A stretch of 33,509 bases of DNA from Hyphomicrobiales bacterium (GCA_026400565.1 JAPLOV010000192.1:1-33509), one strand, 5' to 3'. Shown: positions 8,006 to 16,535, counted from the first letter of the stretch. The notes: generated by a model not told the origin, from the sequence alone. A program made the numbers and translations.

Positions 8006-10519
8006 GTGTTTGAGCGGGTGTGGCGGCTGTTCGGCAGCACGCGGCCGGTCCGGGCTGCCGGGCATCCGCGCGAACTGCTGAAGGCGGCCACGAACACGCG
8101 GCTTGCCGTCGTGGCCCTTCTTGTGGCCTCGGTCTGCATCGTGTTGACGGTCCGTTATGACACAGCCAGCGAACAGGCGACCTCGCAGCGCGAGCGGCAA
8201 CTGGTGGGGCTTTTCCTCGACCAGCTTCGCCTGAACCTGACATCGCAGATGGCGGGTATTGCCAATGGCTTTCAGGTTCCGTCAGGGCGCAGCGTCAGGG
8301 AAACGCTGCAAAGCGTCCATGTCTCGATCGTGGAGAATACGCTGATTGCGCCTGGTTCGCTGGAGGTCTTTCTGCTTCAGGATGGAGAGCTGATCGACGC
8401 GATCAGCCTTGGAAGCAGCGACCCACGGCAAAGCTTCGAGATCATCCGGGAGCCTGTCCGTCAGTTGACGGGCCTGTTCGGAAAGGGCGCGTTGTTCAGC
8501 CATTCCGACATGGCGCTTGTCGGCGGACGGCTTGCCGTCATTTCCCATGCGGTGTCCAGCCAGGCGCCGATGCTGGCTGCAAGTCGCGCTCCGGCTGGAG
8601 CGCCGCCCTCGCTGGTCACGGTCTACTGGCTTGATGATGCCGCCCAAGCCGAGTTGCGCAAGCAGCTGCTGTTTCCGTCCATGAGGATCGAGCCCGGCAG
8701 TGCAGCGCTGGCAGCTACGACATCTGCCGTCACCATCACAAACGGGGACGGCGTGGCCCTGGCGCAGCTGAGCTGGCAACTGGCCCATGATCGGACCAAT
8801 GTGCGGGTGCAAGGACTGATGCTGGCCGCAGTCCTCTCCCTTTCTGCGGTGTGGATCGGCATTGCCTCACGCCGGAAGCGGCGCGAGGTTCACGAACTGG
8901 TCGGAGAGGTCGAGGCGCAGGTCTACGATGTGGCCATGCGCGATCCCCTGACGGGACTGCTCAACCGGGCATCCTTCAAGCGCAAGCTCGAGGCGCTGGT
9001 GGCGGCACGCACCGGCAACGAATTGATCGGCGTCGTTTATGTCGACCTGGACCGTTTCAAGCAGGTCAATGATGGTTACGGCCACCTGAAAGGCGATGAA
9101 CTGCTGTGCGCGGTGACCGAACGACTGCGCGACCTTTCCGATGCAGGGTTGACCGTGGCCCGCCTTGGCGGTGACGAGTTCGCCCTCATCGTCACGGACA
9201 AGAACACTCCGGAGGCCATCATGGCCTTGGCGGAGCAGGCCTGCGAGGGCCTCGGCCGTCCGTTCCAGTTGGGCGAAGTGGAGGCCCTGATCGGGGGCTC
9301 GATTGGTGTCTCGATCTGCCCGCTGGACGGCGTAGAACATCAAGAACTGCTGCGCCGGGCTGACATTGCGATGTATCGGGCCAAGACCGAAGGCCGCAGC
9401 AAAACGGTCCGCTTCGATATCTCGATGGATAACGATGTCCAGGAGTTGCGTGCCCTCGAGGCCGATCTCCGGCATGCCATCGAGCGTAACGAGATGTCGA
9501 TCGCCTACCAGCCGTTCTGGGCGCCCGATGGCCAGACCATCGTCGGCGTGGAAGCTTTGCTGCGCTGGAACCACCCGAAACGGGGTCAGGTTTCACCGAC
9601 ATTCTTCGTGCCGATCGCCGAGGAGGCCGGGCTGATCCATGAGTTGGGCGAGTGGGCTATTGCCACGGCCATGCGTCAGACACGGCCATGGGGCGGTATC
9701 ATTCTCGCGGTGAACATCTCGCCAATGCAGTTCAAGCGGCCGGCGCTGGCCGAACGGATCAAGGAACTGCTCGGCAAGACCGGCTTCGAACCAGAGCGGC
9801 TGGAGATCGAAATCACCGAAGGCGTGCTGATGGACGATGCCGAAGCGGCGGTGAAATTCATGCGCGGCTTCAAGGAAATCGGCGTGCACATCGCGCTCGA
9901 CGATTTCGGCACGGGCTTTTCCTCGCTCAGTTACCTCAGGCGCTTTCCGTTCGACAAGCTCAAGGTCGACCAGTCCTTCGTGCTCGCTCTTGGCTCGGGG
10001 CCTGGCACAGCGGCCATCATCCACAGCGTCATCGCGCTGGGCCGCGCGCTGGGCATGACGGTGCATGCCGAAGGCGTCGAGACGCTGGAACACCACATCT
10101 TCCTGCGTGCTGCGGGCTGCCACCACCTCCAGGGCTTCCTGTTCTCGAGGCCGCTGGCCGCTGCCGACATGGAATTGCTGCTGGCCAGCCGGACTGTCCG
10201 CCCGGCGCCAAAATCGATGCTGGCCCGGGCTGCTGCTGCCGCCCATGTCCCGCCACCAAGGACGGAGGCCCCGACCTTCGAACAGGCTGGGCCTGATCTC
10301 GGGGTGCAACTGAGAGCGAGGGTCGCCGAGATGAAACAGGCTCTGGGCGGTGCAGGAACTGTCAATGCAGGAACTGTCAATGCACGAGCCGGCAGTGCAG
10401 GAGCCGGCAGTGCCGCCACATCGGACCGTCACGACAGGACGGCCCCCGAAGCCCCTCCTGTCCGCGCCGCCGGCGAGGATGTTGGCTTCGACACACTGCC
10501 CCGGCTGGCCCGGCGCTGA
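8006..10519 (+). CDS. Membrane-bound GGDEF-EAL c-di-GMP cyclase/phosphodiesterase
   Basis: About 837 residues. Two membrane segments (about 31-50 and 271-289) flank a periplasmic sensor domain of ~220 residues that I cannot name. A diguanylate cyclase domain has intact GGDEF at 388-392, but no RxxD inhibitory site at the usual spacing before it. An EAL domain has EALLRW at 516-521 and the other catalytic signatures: EITE, DDFGTGFSS, LKVDQSFV, AEGVE and QGFLFSRPL. Both activities are therefore possible. The Ala/Pro-rich tail contains a short tandem repeat. I chose GTG 8006 because GGAGG sits 5 bases before it. ATG 7964 in the same frame would add a Cys-rich 14-residue leader with no good ribosome site. 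It follows the PilZ gene in the same direction and probably sets local c-di-GMP for the secretion module. Confidence 0.93.
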   Translation: MFERVWRLFGSTRPVRAAGHPRELLKAATNTRLAVVALLVASVCIVLTVRYDTASEQATSQRERQLVGLFLDQLRLNLTSQMAGIANGFQVPSGRSVRETLQSVHVSIVENTLIAPGSLEVFLLQDGELIDAISLGSSDPRQSFEIIREPVRQLTGLFGKGALFSHSDMALVGGRLAVISHAVSSQAPMLAASRAPAGAPPSLVTVYWLDDAAQAELRKQLLFPSMRIEPGSAALAATTSAVTITNGDGVALAQLSWQLAHDRTNVRVQGLMLAAVLSLSAVWIGIASRRKRREVHELVGEVEAQVYDVAMRDPLTGLLNRASFKRKLEALVAARTGNELIGVVYVDLDRFKQVNDGYGHLKGDELLCAVTERLRDLSDAGLTVARLGGDEFALIVTDKNTPEAIMALAEQACEGLGRPFQLGEVEALIGGSIGVSICPLDGVEHQELLRRADIAMYRAKTEGRSKTVRFDISMDNDVQELRALEADLRHAIERNEMSIAYQPFWAPDGQTIVGVEALLRWNHPKRGQVSPTFFVPIAEEAGLIHELGEWAIATAMRQTRPWGGIILAVNISPMQFKRPALAERIKELLGKTGFEPERLEIEITEGVLMDDAEAAVKFMRGFKEIGVHIALDDFGTGFSSLSYLRRFPFDKLKVDQSFVLALGSGPGTAAIIHSVIALGRALGMTVHAEGVETLEHHIFLRAAGCHHLQGFLFSRPLAAADMELLLASRTVRPAPKSMLARAAAAAHVPPPRTEAPTFEQAGPDLGVQLRARVAEMKQALGGAGTVNAGTVNARAGSAGAGSAATSDRHDRTAPEAPPVRAAGEDVGFDTLPRLARR
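10351..10410 (+). repeat. Four tandem 15-bp units inside the GGDEF-EAL tail
   Basis: Two identical 15-base units (TGCAGGAACTGTCAA) are followed by two diverged ones ending in CCGGCAG. They encode repeated AGTVN / A(R/G)AGS pentapeptides in frame. Because the unit is a multiple of three, copy-number change would only lengthen or shorten the flexible tail. The repeats lie after the EAL domain and touch no catalytic part. Confidence 0.85.
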
Positions 10520-10565
10520 CGCCGGACCATCTCACCTTGCAAGCCCTGTTCCGGCCTGCACTCGG

Positions 10566-11831
10566 TCAGGCAGCGTTGCTGCGGGCTGTGGCCAGTGCGG
10601 CCACGGCATCGGCTGTTGCCGCAGACAAGGTCCAGCCCAGGTGCCCATGTCCGGTGTTGTAGAACACCCTCGGGTTCCTGCCCCGCATCACGCGCGGCAT
10701 CATGTCCGGCATCATCGGGCGCAACCCCGCCCATGGCACCGCCTGACGGGTGCTCATGCCGGGGAAGTGCATCCGGCACCATGACACCAGCGGCTCGATG
10801 CGCTCGGCCCTGATGTCCTTGTTCATACCATTGAACTCGGCCGTGCCGGCCACCCGGAAGCGTGTCAGGCCAAGCCGGCTCGTCACGATCTTGGCCTTGT
10901 CGTCGAGCAGGCTGACCCAGGGAGCGGCCTTCTGGTCCTCCGGCTCCGGCAGGCTGACCGTGATGGAGTAACCCTTGACCGGATAGACATTGATCCGATC
11001 ACCCAGCGAACTGGCCAGATCGCGCGAGAGAACGCCGGAACAGATCACGATCTTGTCGAACGGGCTGGTCTCGTCCGCGTGTTCGCCGCCATCGAGCCGC
11101 GGCTCGGTGGAGCGGTGCAGCACACTGACCAGATCGGCATCGGCCTTGACCTCGCGCACCTCGGTTGCGAGGCGCATGGTCACGCCGAGCCGCCGGCATG
11201 CATCCGCCAGACCATTGGTGAACTTGTGGATGTCGCCGGTGAAGTCCGTCTCTGTGTAATAGCCGCCATAGAGATCACCCTTGAGGGCCGGCTCAATGCT
11301 GCGCATCTCCTCCGGCGTCACCGCCCGGCGGACAAGCCCGCCCTTGGCGAGCACTTTGGTGGTGCGGCGTGCGACCTCGAAATCGGCCTTGCTGTGGTAG
11401 AAGTGCAGGATGCCGCGCTCTTCGCAATCGAAGCTGATGCCGGCTTCCTCGGCCATCCGCGTCAGATGGCCACGGGCCTCGATCGCCAGGCGGACTGTGG
11501 TGATGGTGTTCTGTTCGTTGCGCGGGATCGCCGCGACGAACTCTGCCATCCACGAGAGCTTGTGCCAGGATGGTGTCGGGTTCACCAGCAAGGGCGCGCC
11601 GGGTGTGAACATCCACTTGATGCCCTTGAGCACGGTCGACCAGCTGTTCCAGACCTCGGCATTCGAGGCTGAAAGCTGTCCACCATTGGCGAACGAGGTC
11701 TCCATCGCAGCGTAGGGGTGCTTGTCGAACAAGGTTACCACGCATCCGCGTTTGGCAAGGTTGTAGGCTGTCGTGGTTCCGGTAATGCCGGCGCCGATCA
11801 CGGCGACACGGGGCTGCGAGGTTTCGCGCAT
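10566..11831 (-). CDS. dadA: D-amino-acid dehydrogenase-like FAD oxidoreductase under glycine riboswitch
   Basis: This 421-residue DAO/DadA-type flavoprotein begins with the FAD dinucleotide fold (VAVIGAGITGTTTAYNLAKRG) and carries the family-typical FANGGQLSASNAEVWNSW stretch and a C-terminal FAD-binding segment (NTGHGHLGWTLS). Family members oxidatively deaminate D-amino acids, chiefly D-alanine, to 2-oxo acids with electrons passed to the respiratory chain. The start at 11831 is set by AGGAG (minus strand 11843-11839). A longer in-frame start at 11882 would lie inside the riboswitch and is rejected. The leader is a tandem glycine riboswitch, so expression probably rises with glycine. Either glycine is a substrate, as for glycine oxidases of the same fold, or glycine signals amino-acid surplus. 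The exact substrate is unproven. It converges on the GGDEF-EAL gene with 46 bases between. Confidence 0.88.
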   Translation of the reverse strand: MRETSQPRVAVIGAGITGTTTAYNLAKRGCVVTLFDKHPYAAMETSFANGGQLSASNAEVWNSWSTVLKGIKWMFTPGAPLLVNPTPSWHKLSWMAEFVAAIPRNEQNTITTVRLAIEARGHLTRMAEEAGISFDCEERGILHFYHSKADFEVARRTTKVLAKGGLVRRAVTPEEMRSIEPALKGDLYGGYYTETDFTGDIHKFTNGLADACRRLGVTMRLATEVREVKADADLVSVLHRSTEPRLDGGEHADETSPFDKIVICSGVLSRDLASSLGDRINVYPVKGYSITVSLPEPEDQKAAPWVSLLDDKAKIVTSRLGLTRFRVAGTAEFNGMNKDIRAERIEPLVSWCRMHFPGMSTRQAVPWAGLRPMMPDMMPRVMRGRNPRVFYNTGHGHLGWTLSAATADAVAALATARSNAA

Positions 11832-11844
11832 GGACGTTCTCCTG

Positions 11845-11861
11845 CCCGCACATCGTGCGGG
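11845..11861 (-). promoter_or_regulatory. Perfect hairpin between riboswitch and ribosome binding site
   Basis: On the minus strand CCCGCAC and GTGCGGG form a perfect 7-bp stem with a 3-base loop, directly 5' of the AGGAG ribosome site of the flavoenzyme gene and 11 bases after aptamer II. No U-tract follows, so it is not a simple terminator. It may be part of the expression platform, for example by affecting access to the ribosome site. Confidence 0.5.
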
Positions 11862-11872
11862 TCCGAACGCCC

Positions 11873-12058
11873 CCTCTGTCATTGGCCTGAGAGTATCGCC
11901 GTCTCCTCACCACGAGGTTGCGGCTTACACCATCGGCGGGAGCTGCCGCTCCGCTTTTCAGAGTCCGTTTCCTTGATCAGCGGTCCGTTGGCCTGAGAGT
12001 TTCCGGGGCGGTTGCTCCTTCGGCGATGCCGGCTTGCGACGACATCTCTCCCGCTGAT
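11873..12058 (-). ncRNA. Tandem glycine riboswitch (two aptamers)
   Basis: Read on the minus strand, aptamer I (12058-11976) is closed by a perfect 8-bp P1 helix (ATCAGCGG at 12058-12051 with CCGCTGAT at 11983-11976). It contains the conserved GGGAGAG start, the GCCGAAGGAGCAA segment and the hallmark ACTCTCAGGC at 12000-11990. After a linker of ~12 bases, aptamer II (11963-11874) is closed by CTCTG/CAGAG and repeats ACTCTCAGGC at 11894-11884, after a GAGGAGACGG segment. This is the gcvT-type glycine riboswitch in its cooperative two-aptamer form. It sits ~42 bases upstream of the flavoenzyme start and therefore controls that gene, not a glycine-cleavage operon. Glycine riboswitches before catabolic genes are usually ON switches. 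No canonical terminator is seen, so control is more likely at translation. Confidence 0.93.
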
Positions 12059-12064
12059 GGGACG

Positions 12065-12092
12065 CATGTAGCACACCCAGAGCGGGCAGCAA
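12065..12092 (-). promoter_or_regulatory. Candidate promoter of the riboswitch leader
   Basis: On the minus strand TTGCTG (12092-12087) and TACATG (12070-12065) are 16 bases apart, with a TG one base before the -10. Transcription would begin almost exactly at the first base of aptamer I. The -10 matches the consensus only partly, so this rests mainly on spacing and position. Confidence 0.4.
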
Positions 12093-12380
12093 GGGCATGC
12101 CTGCCAAAGTTCTGGCTGCTCCGAGGCGGGTTGCCCACATGGCGCGCGAAAGTCGTCAGCATCTGTGCCTGACGTGCTGCGGACCCGCCATGGCATCCAA
12201 AGGCTGCAGGCGCGTGCCGAAAGGATCGCGGCACCACGTAACGGGCATGCAGCATGGCTCTGAACAGCTGTGATCGATCATGGTTCCGCGGTCATATGGA
12301 TTCCCATTGACCTCGCCATGATCTAGTGTTTCGCCCGTCACTTCACCGCGCATGCGGCAACGGGCATACGGCATAGGGGC
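12093..12380. other. Divergent intergenic stretch between riboswitch leader and acyl-CoA synthetase
   Basis: Together with the riboswitch this makes a gene-free stretch of ~550 bases. It has no convincing open frame with a ribosome site. It should hold the promoter of the acyl-CoA synthetase, whose ATG at 12381 is preceded by a weak TAGGGGC. I see no strong inverted repeat or terminator. Confidence 0.5.
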
Positions 12381-13994
12381 ATGCTTCCTGATCTTCGTGA
12401 CTACGAGCGCCTGTCGGCGGCCTTCCGCTGGCAGGTTCCGGCACGGTTCAACATCGGTGTCGACATCTGCGATCGCTGGGCAAAGGCTGACCCTGGCCGT
12501 ATCGCCGTGATCGAGCCTGACGCCGATGGTTCTGTGACCATGTTTCGCCATGGCGCTTTGAGGGAACAGTCGAACCGGCTGGCCGACAGCCTCAGCAAGC
12601 GTGGCATCGGCCCCGGAGACCGGGTCGCGATCCTGTTGCCGCAGGGCCGGTCCGTCCCCATCGCCCATGGCGCGGTCTACAAGCTTGGGGCGATTGCCGT
12701 TCCGCTGGCTGCCCTGTTCGGTGTCGATGCCATTGCCTTTCGGATGGCAGACGCGGGTGCAAGCTGCCTGATCACCAACGCCGCCGGCCTTGCCAAGGCC
12801 CGTGCTTCCGGGGCTGCGGGGCAGATGCGCGTGCTGATCTCGCTGGAAGGCCCCGATGGTGATGCGGAGGGCTTCGATCAGGTCGTGGCCGCCGGCTCGC
12901 CGGATTTCGTGGCTGTCGACAGTCTCGCCGACGATCCTGCGCTGATGATCTACACGTCCGGCACGACCGGACAGCCCAAGGGCGCGCTGCATGGACACCG
13001 TGTCATGCTGGGTCATCTGCCGGGTGTCGAGATGCCGCACGAGTTCCTGCCGCAGCCCGGCGACCGGCTGTGGACACCGGCTGACTGGGCCTGGGCCGGC
13101 GGGCTGCTCAATGTGCTGCTGCCGGCGCTGCATTTCGGCGTGCCCGTCGTGGCGCGCGCATCGGCGAAGTTCGATCCGGAGGAGGCTTTCGATCTGATGG
13201 CGCGTCACAAGGTGCGCAACTGCTTCGTGCCGCCCACGGCCCTGCGCATGCTGAAAACCGTTGCCAATCCGCGTAGCCGCTTCCCTCTCGATCTCAGGAC
13301 GATCGGCTCGGGTGGCGAGTCGCTTGGTGCCGAGACGCTTGCCTGGGGCAAGGACGCGCTGGGGCTGACCGTCAACGAGTTCTATGGCCAGACCGAATGC
13401 AACCTCGTGCTGGCCTCTTGCGCCGCCATTGGCGTCAGCAAGCCCGGGTGCATCGGCAAGGCCGTGCCCGGCCATGATGTGCAGGTGATCAGGCCCGACG
13501 GCCAGCCGTGCGAGCCGGAGGAAGAGGGCCAGATCGCGGTCCGGCGGCCGGATCCGGTGATGTTCCTGGGCTACTGGAACAGGCCGGAAGCCACCGCAGC
13601 CAAGTTCATCGGCGACTGGATGACCACGGGTGATCAGGGCATTCTCGACCACGAGGGCTATTTCCGCTTCGTGGGCCGCGATGATGATGTCATCACCTCA
13701 TCGGGCTACAGGATCGGGCCGGGCGAGATCGAGGATTGCCTGATCACGCATCCGGCGATCGCGCTGGCTGCCGTGGTCGGCAAGCCCGATGCGCTGCGCA
13801 CCGAGATCGTGAAGGCCTTCGTGGTGCTGAAAGCCGGCCATGTGCCATCCGATGCGCTGATCGCTGATATCCAGGCGCATGTGCGCGGACGCCTTGCCGC
13901 CCACGAGTACCCGCGCGAAATCGTCTTCCGCGACGATCTGCCGATGACAACCACCGGCAAGATCATCCGGCGCGAACTGCGCGAAGCCAGCTGA
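12381..13994 (+). CDS. AMP-dependent acyl-CoA synthetase (medium-chain/ACSM type)
   Basis: This 537-residue enzyme belongs to the adenylate-forming superfamily. It has the P-loop motif YTSGTTGQPKG from residue 191, the FYGQTECN adenine-binding region, TTGDQG with the aspartate that binds the ribose, and a C-terminal TTTGKIIRREL with the catalytic lysine at 527. The overall pattern (WTPADWAW, FYGQTE) is that of acetyl/butyryl/medium-chain acyl-CoA synthetases, not of benzoate or long-chain ligases. It activates a carboxylic acid with ATP to acyl-AMP and then to acyl-CoA in the cytoplasm. Exact chain length cannot be read from sequence. The gene stands alone, divergent from the riboswitch-controlled flavoenzyme, and its stop abuts without a gap the stop of the convergent acyltransferase-like gene. 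Confidence 0.88.
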   Translation: MLPDLRDYERLSAAFRWQVPARFNIGVDICDRWAKADPGRIAVIEPDADGSVTMFRHGALREQSNRLADSLSKRGIGPGDRVAILLPQGRSVPIAHGAVYKLGAIAVPLAALFGVDAIAFRMADAGASCLITNAAGLAKARASGAAGQMRVLISLEGPDGDAEGFDQVVAAGSPDFVAVDSLADDPALMIYTSGTTGQPKGALHGHRVMLGHLPGVEMPHEFLPQPGDRLWTPADWAWAGGLLNVLLPALHFGVPVVARASAKFDPEEAFDLMARHKVRNCFVPPTALRMLKTVANPRSRFPLDLRTIGSGGESLGAETLAWGKDALGLTVNEFYGQTECNLVLASCAAIGVSKPGCIGKAVPGHDVQVIRPDGQPCEPEEEGQIAVRRPDPVMFLGYWNRPEATAAKFIGDWMTTGDQGILDHEGYFRFVGRDDDVITSSGYRIGPGEIEDCLITHPAIALAAVVGKPDALRTEIVKAFVVLKAGHVPSDALIADIQAHVRGRLAAHEYPREIVFRDDLPMTTTGKIIRRELREAS

Positions 13995-15362
13995 TCAGGC
14001 TCTGCCGCGACGGCTGGTCTGCGATGACCAGCCTGTCATGGCCGACAGGGCCCGGCGCATGGCTGCGCCGGCATTGCCAGGTCGAGCAGCATCGCCAACA
14101 CCGAGGATGAGATCGCCGATGCGCCGATGTCCTGTCCAGGAACAGGTGTCCGCGCGCCCGGCGGCCGATTCAAGCAGTTCGCTGGCCGGGTTTCCGGCAA
14201 AATGCTGGCCGATGGCGAGGTCGAGCAGCGCCGCAATGGCGCCTTGTGCTTCAGGACCTCCGGCGGCATGCGGGCCATCACCGGACATCCCGGCTTCGAG
14301 CGCCGCATCGCTGGCTGTCCGCCAGACCCAGCCATGTCCTTGCGAGGTGAGCGTGACCGACGCAGCGGCCAGACGGTCGCCAACCTCCAACATGTGCACG
14401 GCAACCTCGCCGTCGCGGCTGAGGGTTCGTGTCAGGCTGCGGCAGAAGGCAGCATCGCGAGCCTCGAACAAGATCGGATGATCTTCGCGTCTGGCTGCCG
14501 CGGAAGCCTCCAGGGCGAGGAAAAGTTCGACCGCATCGCGCACGTCATCCGGCGCCGTGGCCGAGACCATGCGCACATCGCCATGCCGGGACAGGGCCAT
14601 CGCCGTCTCATGGCAGGCGTGCAGCGCGTTGCCCGGCAGGAAGTCCGCATCATGGGTCCAGACGCAGGAGCGGTGCCGGACATCAAGCTCGCGGATGTGC
14701 ATGGCGCCGAGCGCCGCCGCAGCCCTGAGGGCTCTGGCCGCAGGGCCATCCAGCGCGATCCTGGCGAAGATCAGGCCGGTCATGTCCGGCGTGGCCAGCC
14801 TGAGGCCTGCGAGCAGGGTCGAAGCGGCCTCGACGGCGAAGTGCCGGTCGAGCAGCGGCGCGCCGGAGGCCGCAAGGCGCAGGTCGAGGCCCTTGTGGAC
14901 GCCGGCATGCCCTGATCCGCGGCTCCTGCGCAGGGGCCAAAGCCCGAGCAGGCGTGGCTGAGCCATGCTGCGCCGATCCCAGACCAGCGCAGCCAGTTGA
15001 CCGGATGCTTCCACAAGATGCTGTTGCGCGGCCAGCATGAAGGCCGGACCATGGAAGACATTGGCCTCAATGCCGGAGCTGGCGAGGGCACGCCATGCCT
15101 TGTCGATGGCCTTCAGGGCCGCGAGGGGCCGGATTTCGAAGGCGATGTCGCCGATCTGTGCCGAGAACAGCACCTCACTGCCGTCAATCGGCAGCGGCTG
15201 GGCAGGCGCAGCGCGCTGCGGATCGACAGGGCCCCCGTATCGGATGGGATCAAACGCGAGATGCGCCATTGTGAACCAGACCTCCGGACCTTGTGCCATC
15301 CCGGGCCAGCCACTGCTCCGGTTCGGACCGAAGCTGAATGGCGTCTGCGGGTATGCCGACAT
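13995..15362 (-). CDS. GNAT-fold CelD/BcsL-like acyltransferase family protein
   Basis: This 455-residue protein has the pattern of the CelD/BcsL (Acetyltransf_6, FemAB-like) group. A WRAL..SGIEANVFHGPAFM segment near residues 90-110 matches the family's 'W..L.....N.F..P.F' signature. A C-terminal GNAT-like half around 290-400 contains a region where substrate and acyl-CoA or tRNA binding is expected. The N-terminal ~55 residues are not part of the domain, and the true start could be a later ATG, since no clear ribosome site precedes 15362. Relatives are linked to cellulose or capsule acylation, but many are uncharacterised, and no polysaccharide genes are adjacent. It is the last gene of a probable minus-strand unit after the GTPase gene (64-base gap). 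Function is only a family guess. Confidence 0.65.
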   Translation of the reverse strand: MSAYPQTPFSFGPNRSSGWPGMAQGPEVWFTMAHLAFDPIRYGGPVDPQRAAPAQPLPIDGSEVLFSAQIGDIAFEIRPLAALKAIDKAWRALASSGIEANVFHGPAFMLAAQQHLVEASGQLAALVWDRRSMAQPRLLGLWPLRRSRGSGHAGVHKGLDLRLAASGAPLLDRHFAVEAASTLLAGLRLATPDMTGLIFARIALDGPAARALRAAAALGAMHIRELDVRHRSCVWTHDADFLPGNALHACHETAMALSRHGDVRMVSATAPDDVRDAVELFLALEASAAARREDHPILFEARDAAFCRSLTRTLSRDGEVAVHMLEVGDRLAAASVTLTSQGHGWVWRTASDAALEAGMSGDGPHAAGGPEAQGAIAALLDLAIGQHFAGNPASELLESAAGRADTCSWTGHRRIGDLILGVGDAARPGNAGAAMRRALSAMTGWSSQTSRRGRA

Positions 15363-15426
15363 GGTTACAAAAGTCTTGCCAGGATCGGTCCTGTCGGAAT
15401 TGTCCCTGCCAGGTGCCGCTGCGCGG

Positions 15427-16491
15427 TCAGGCCTGACCGAGGAAGGCGGCCCACAGCTTGCGCACGATGTCCGGATCGAGGCCGCGCACGATCAGGACAA
15501 GGCGCGAACGCCGGTCGGCAGAAGGCCAGGCGGGAAGACTGACTGGCGGGTGCATGACCTGCTGGGCTGCGTGCAGCACGATCGGCCCCTGAGGGTGTTC
15601 GACCAGATGGACGAGGCCCTTCAGCCGCAAAAGCTTCGGTCCGTGCGTGGAGCGCAGCAGCGACCAGAACAGGTCAAGGGTCTGGCGACGCACCGGCTCC
15701 TCGGCGATCAGTGCGAAGGCCGCGATGTCATCACCGTGGCGGTTGGTGTCGTGGACATGGCGATGTCCGTCGGCCATGACGGCATCGATGGCCAGCCAGG
15801 CATCGACATCGGAAGGCTTGGTGGCGACATCAAACAGGCCAAGGCCGATCAGCGCGGCTGGTGACGCCTCGCCATTGGCCGCATCCAGAATGGAGGCGCC
15901 CGGGTTGATCCGTGCCAGTTCCTGACGGAGCTTTTCGATCGCTGCTGGCTGTGGGACCAGATCGCTTTTCGTGATCACCAGCCGGTCTGCGACAGCCACC
16001 TGCCTGAGGGCTTCGTCATGGGCGGCCAGTGTTGCCAGTCCGTTGACGGCATCGACAAGCGTGACGACGCCATCGAGTTCGTATCGCTGCGACAGGTAGG
16101 GGTGCACCAGCACCACATTCAGGATCGGGGCGGGGTCGGCGATGCCAGTGGTCTCGATGACGAGCCTGCGGAACGGCGCGATACGGCCATTGTCGCGGCG
16201 GCGCAGCAGGTCTTCCAGGGTGTTCACCAGATCGCCGCGGATGGTGCAGCACAAGCAGCCTGATTCCATCAGGATCATGCCGTCTTCGACGCCCTGCATC
16301 AGCAGATGATCAAGACCGACCTCTCCGAACTCGTTGACGATGACGACCGTCTCGGCGAGTTCGGGAGCCTTCAGCAGCCGGTTGAGCAGGGTCGTCTTCC
16401 CGGCGCCGAGAAAGCCCGTGATGATCTGGAGCGGAATGGGCGCGGGGCGCGAGGCGGAAGGAGCGGTGGTCACGTCCCACAGGTGGCCCAT
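15427..16491 (-). CDS. COG0523/CobW-type metallochaperone GTPase
   Basis: This 354-residue G3E-family GTPase has Walker A GFLGAGKTT at 26-34, the metal-binding GCLCC motif with Cys79, Cys81 and Cys82, a Walker B-type region followed by ETTGIADP, and the guanine-specificity motif TKSD. A His-rich stretch (DGHRHVHDTNRHGDD) precedes the CobW C-terminal domain. Such proteins deliver metal, often zinc and in some cases cobalt, to client enzymes using GTP hydrolysis. The His-rich loop and CxCC suggest zinc handling. No cobalamin genes are nearby, so the CobW role proper is unlikely. I see no Zur box upstream. The gene starts 44 bases after rcdA ends on the same strand and may be cotranscribed with it and with the downstream acyltransferase-like gene. 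Confidence 0.92.
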   Translation of the reverse strand: MGHLWDVTTAPSASRPAPIPLQIITGFLGAGKTTLLNRLLKAPELAETVVIVNEFGEVGLDHLLMQGVEDGMILMESGCLCCTIRGDLVNTLEDLLRRRDNGRIAPFRRLVIETTGIADPAPILNVVLVHPYLSQRYELDGVVTLVDAVNGLATLAAHDEALRQVAVADRLVITKSDLVPQPAAIEKLRQELARINPGASILDAANGEASPAALIGLGLFDVATKPSDVDAWLAIDAVMADGHRHVHDTNRHGDDIAAFALIAEEPVRRQTLDLFWSLLRSTHGPKLLRLKGLVHLVEHPQGPIVLHAAQQVMHPPVSLPAWPSADRRSRLVLIVRGLDPDIVRKLWAAFLGQA

Positions 16492-16535
16492 CGTGCTCCC
16501 TGTCGCAAGGGGCCTGGGCCCGCCCGCCGCGCAGC

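Noticed and set aside
11832-11882. Upstream start for the flavoenzyme gene
   Set aside because: It would translate part of the riboswitch; the internal ATG has AGGAG and family homology begins there.
12156-13652. 498-codon open frame on the minus strand
   Set aside because: Antisense to the acyl-CoA synthetase, whose motifs are all intact; no recognisable domain.
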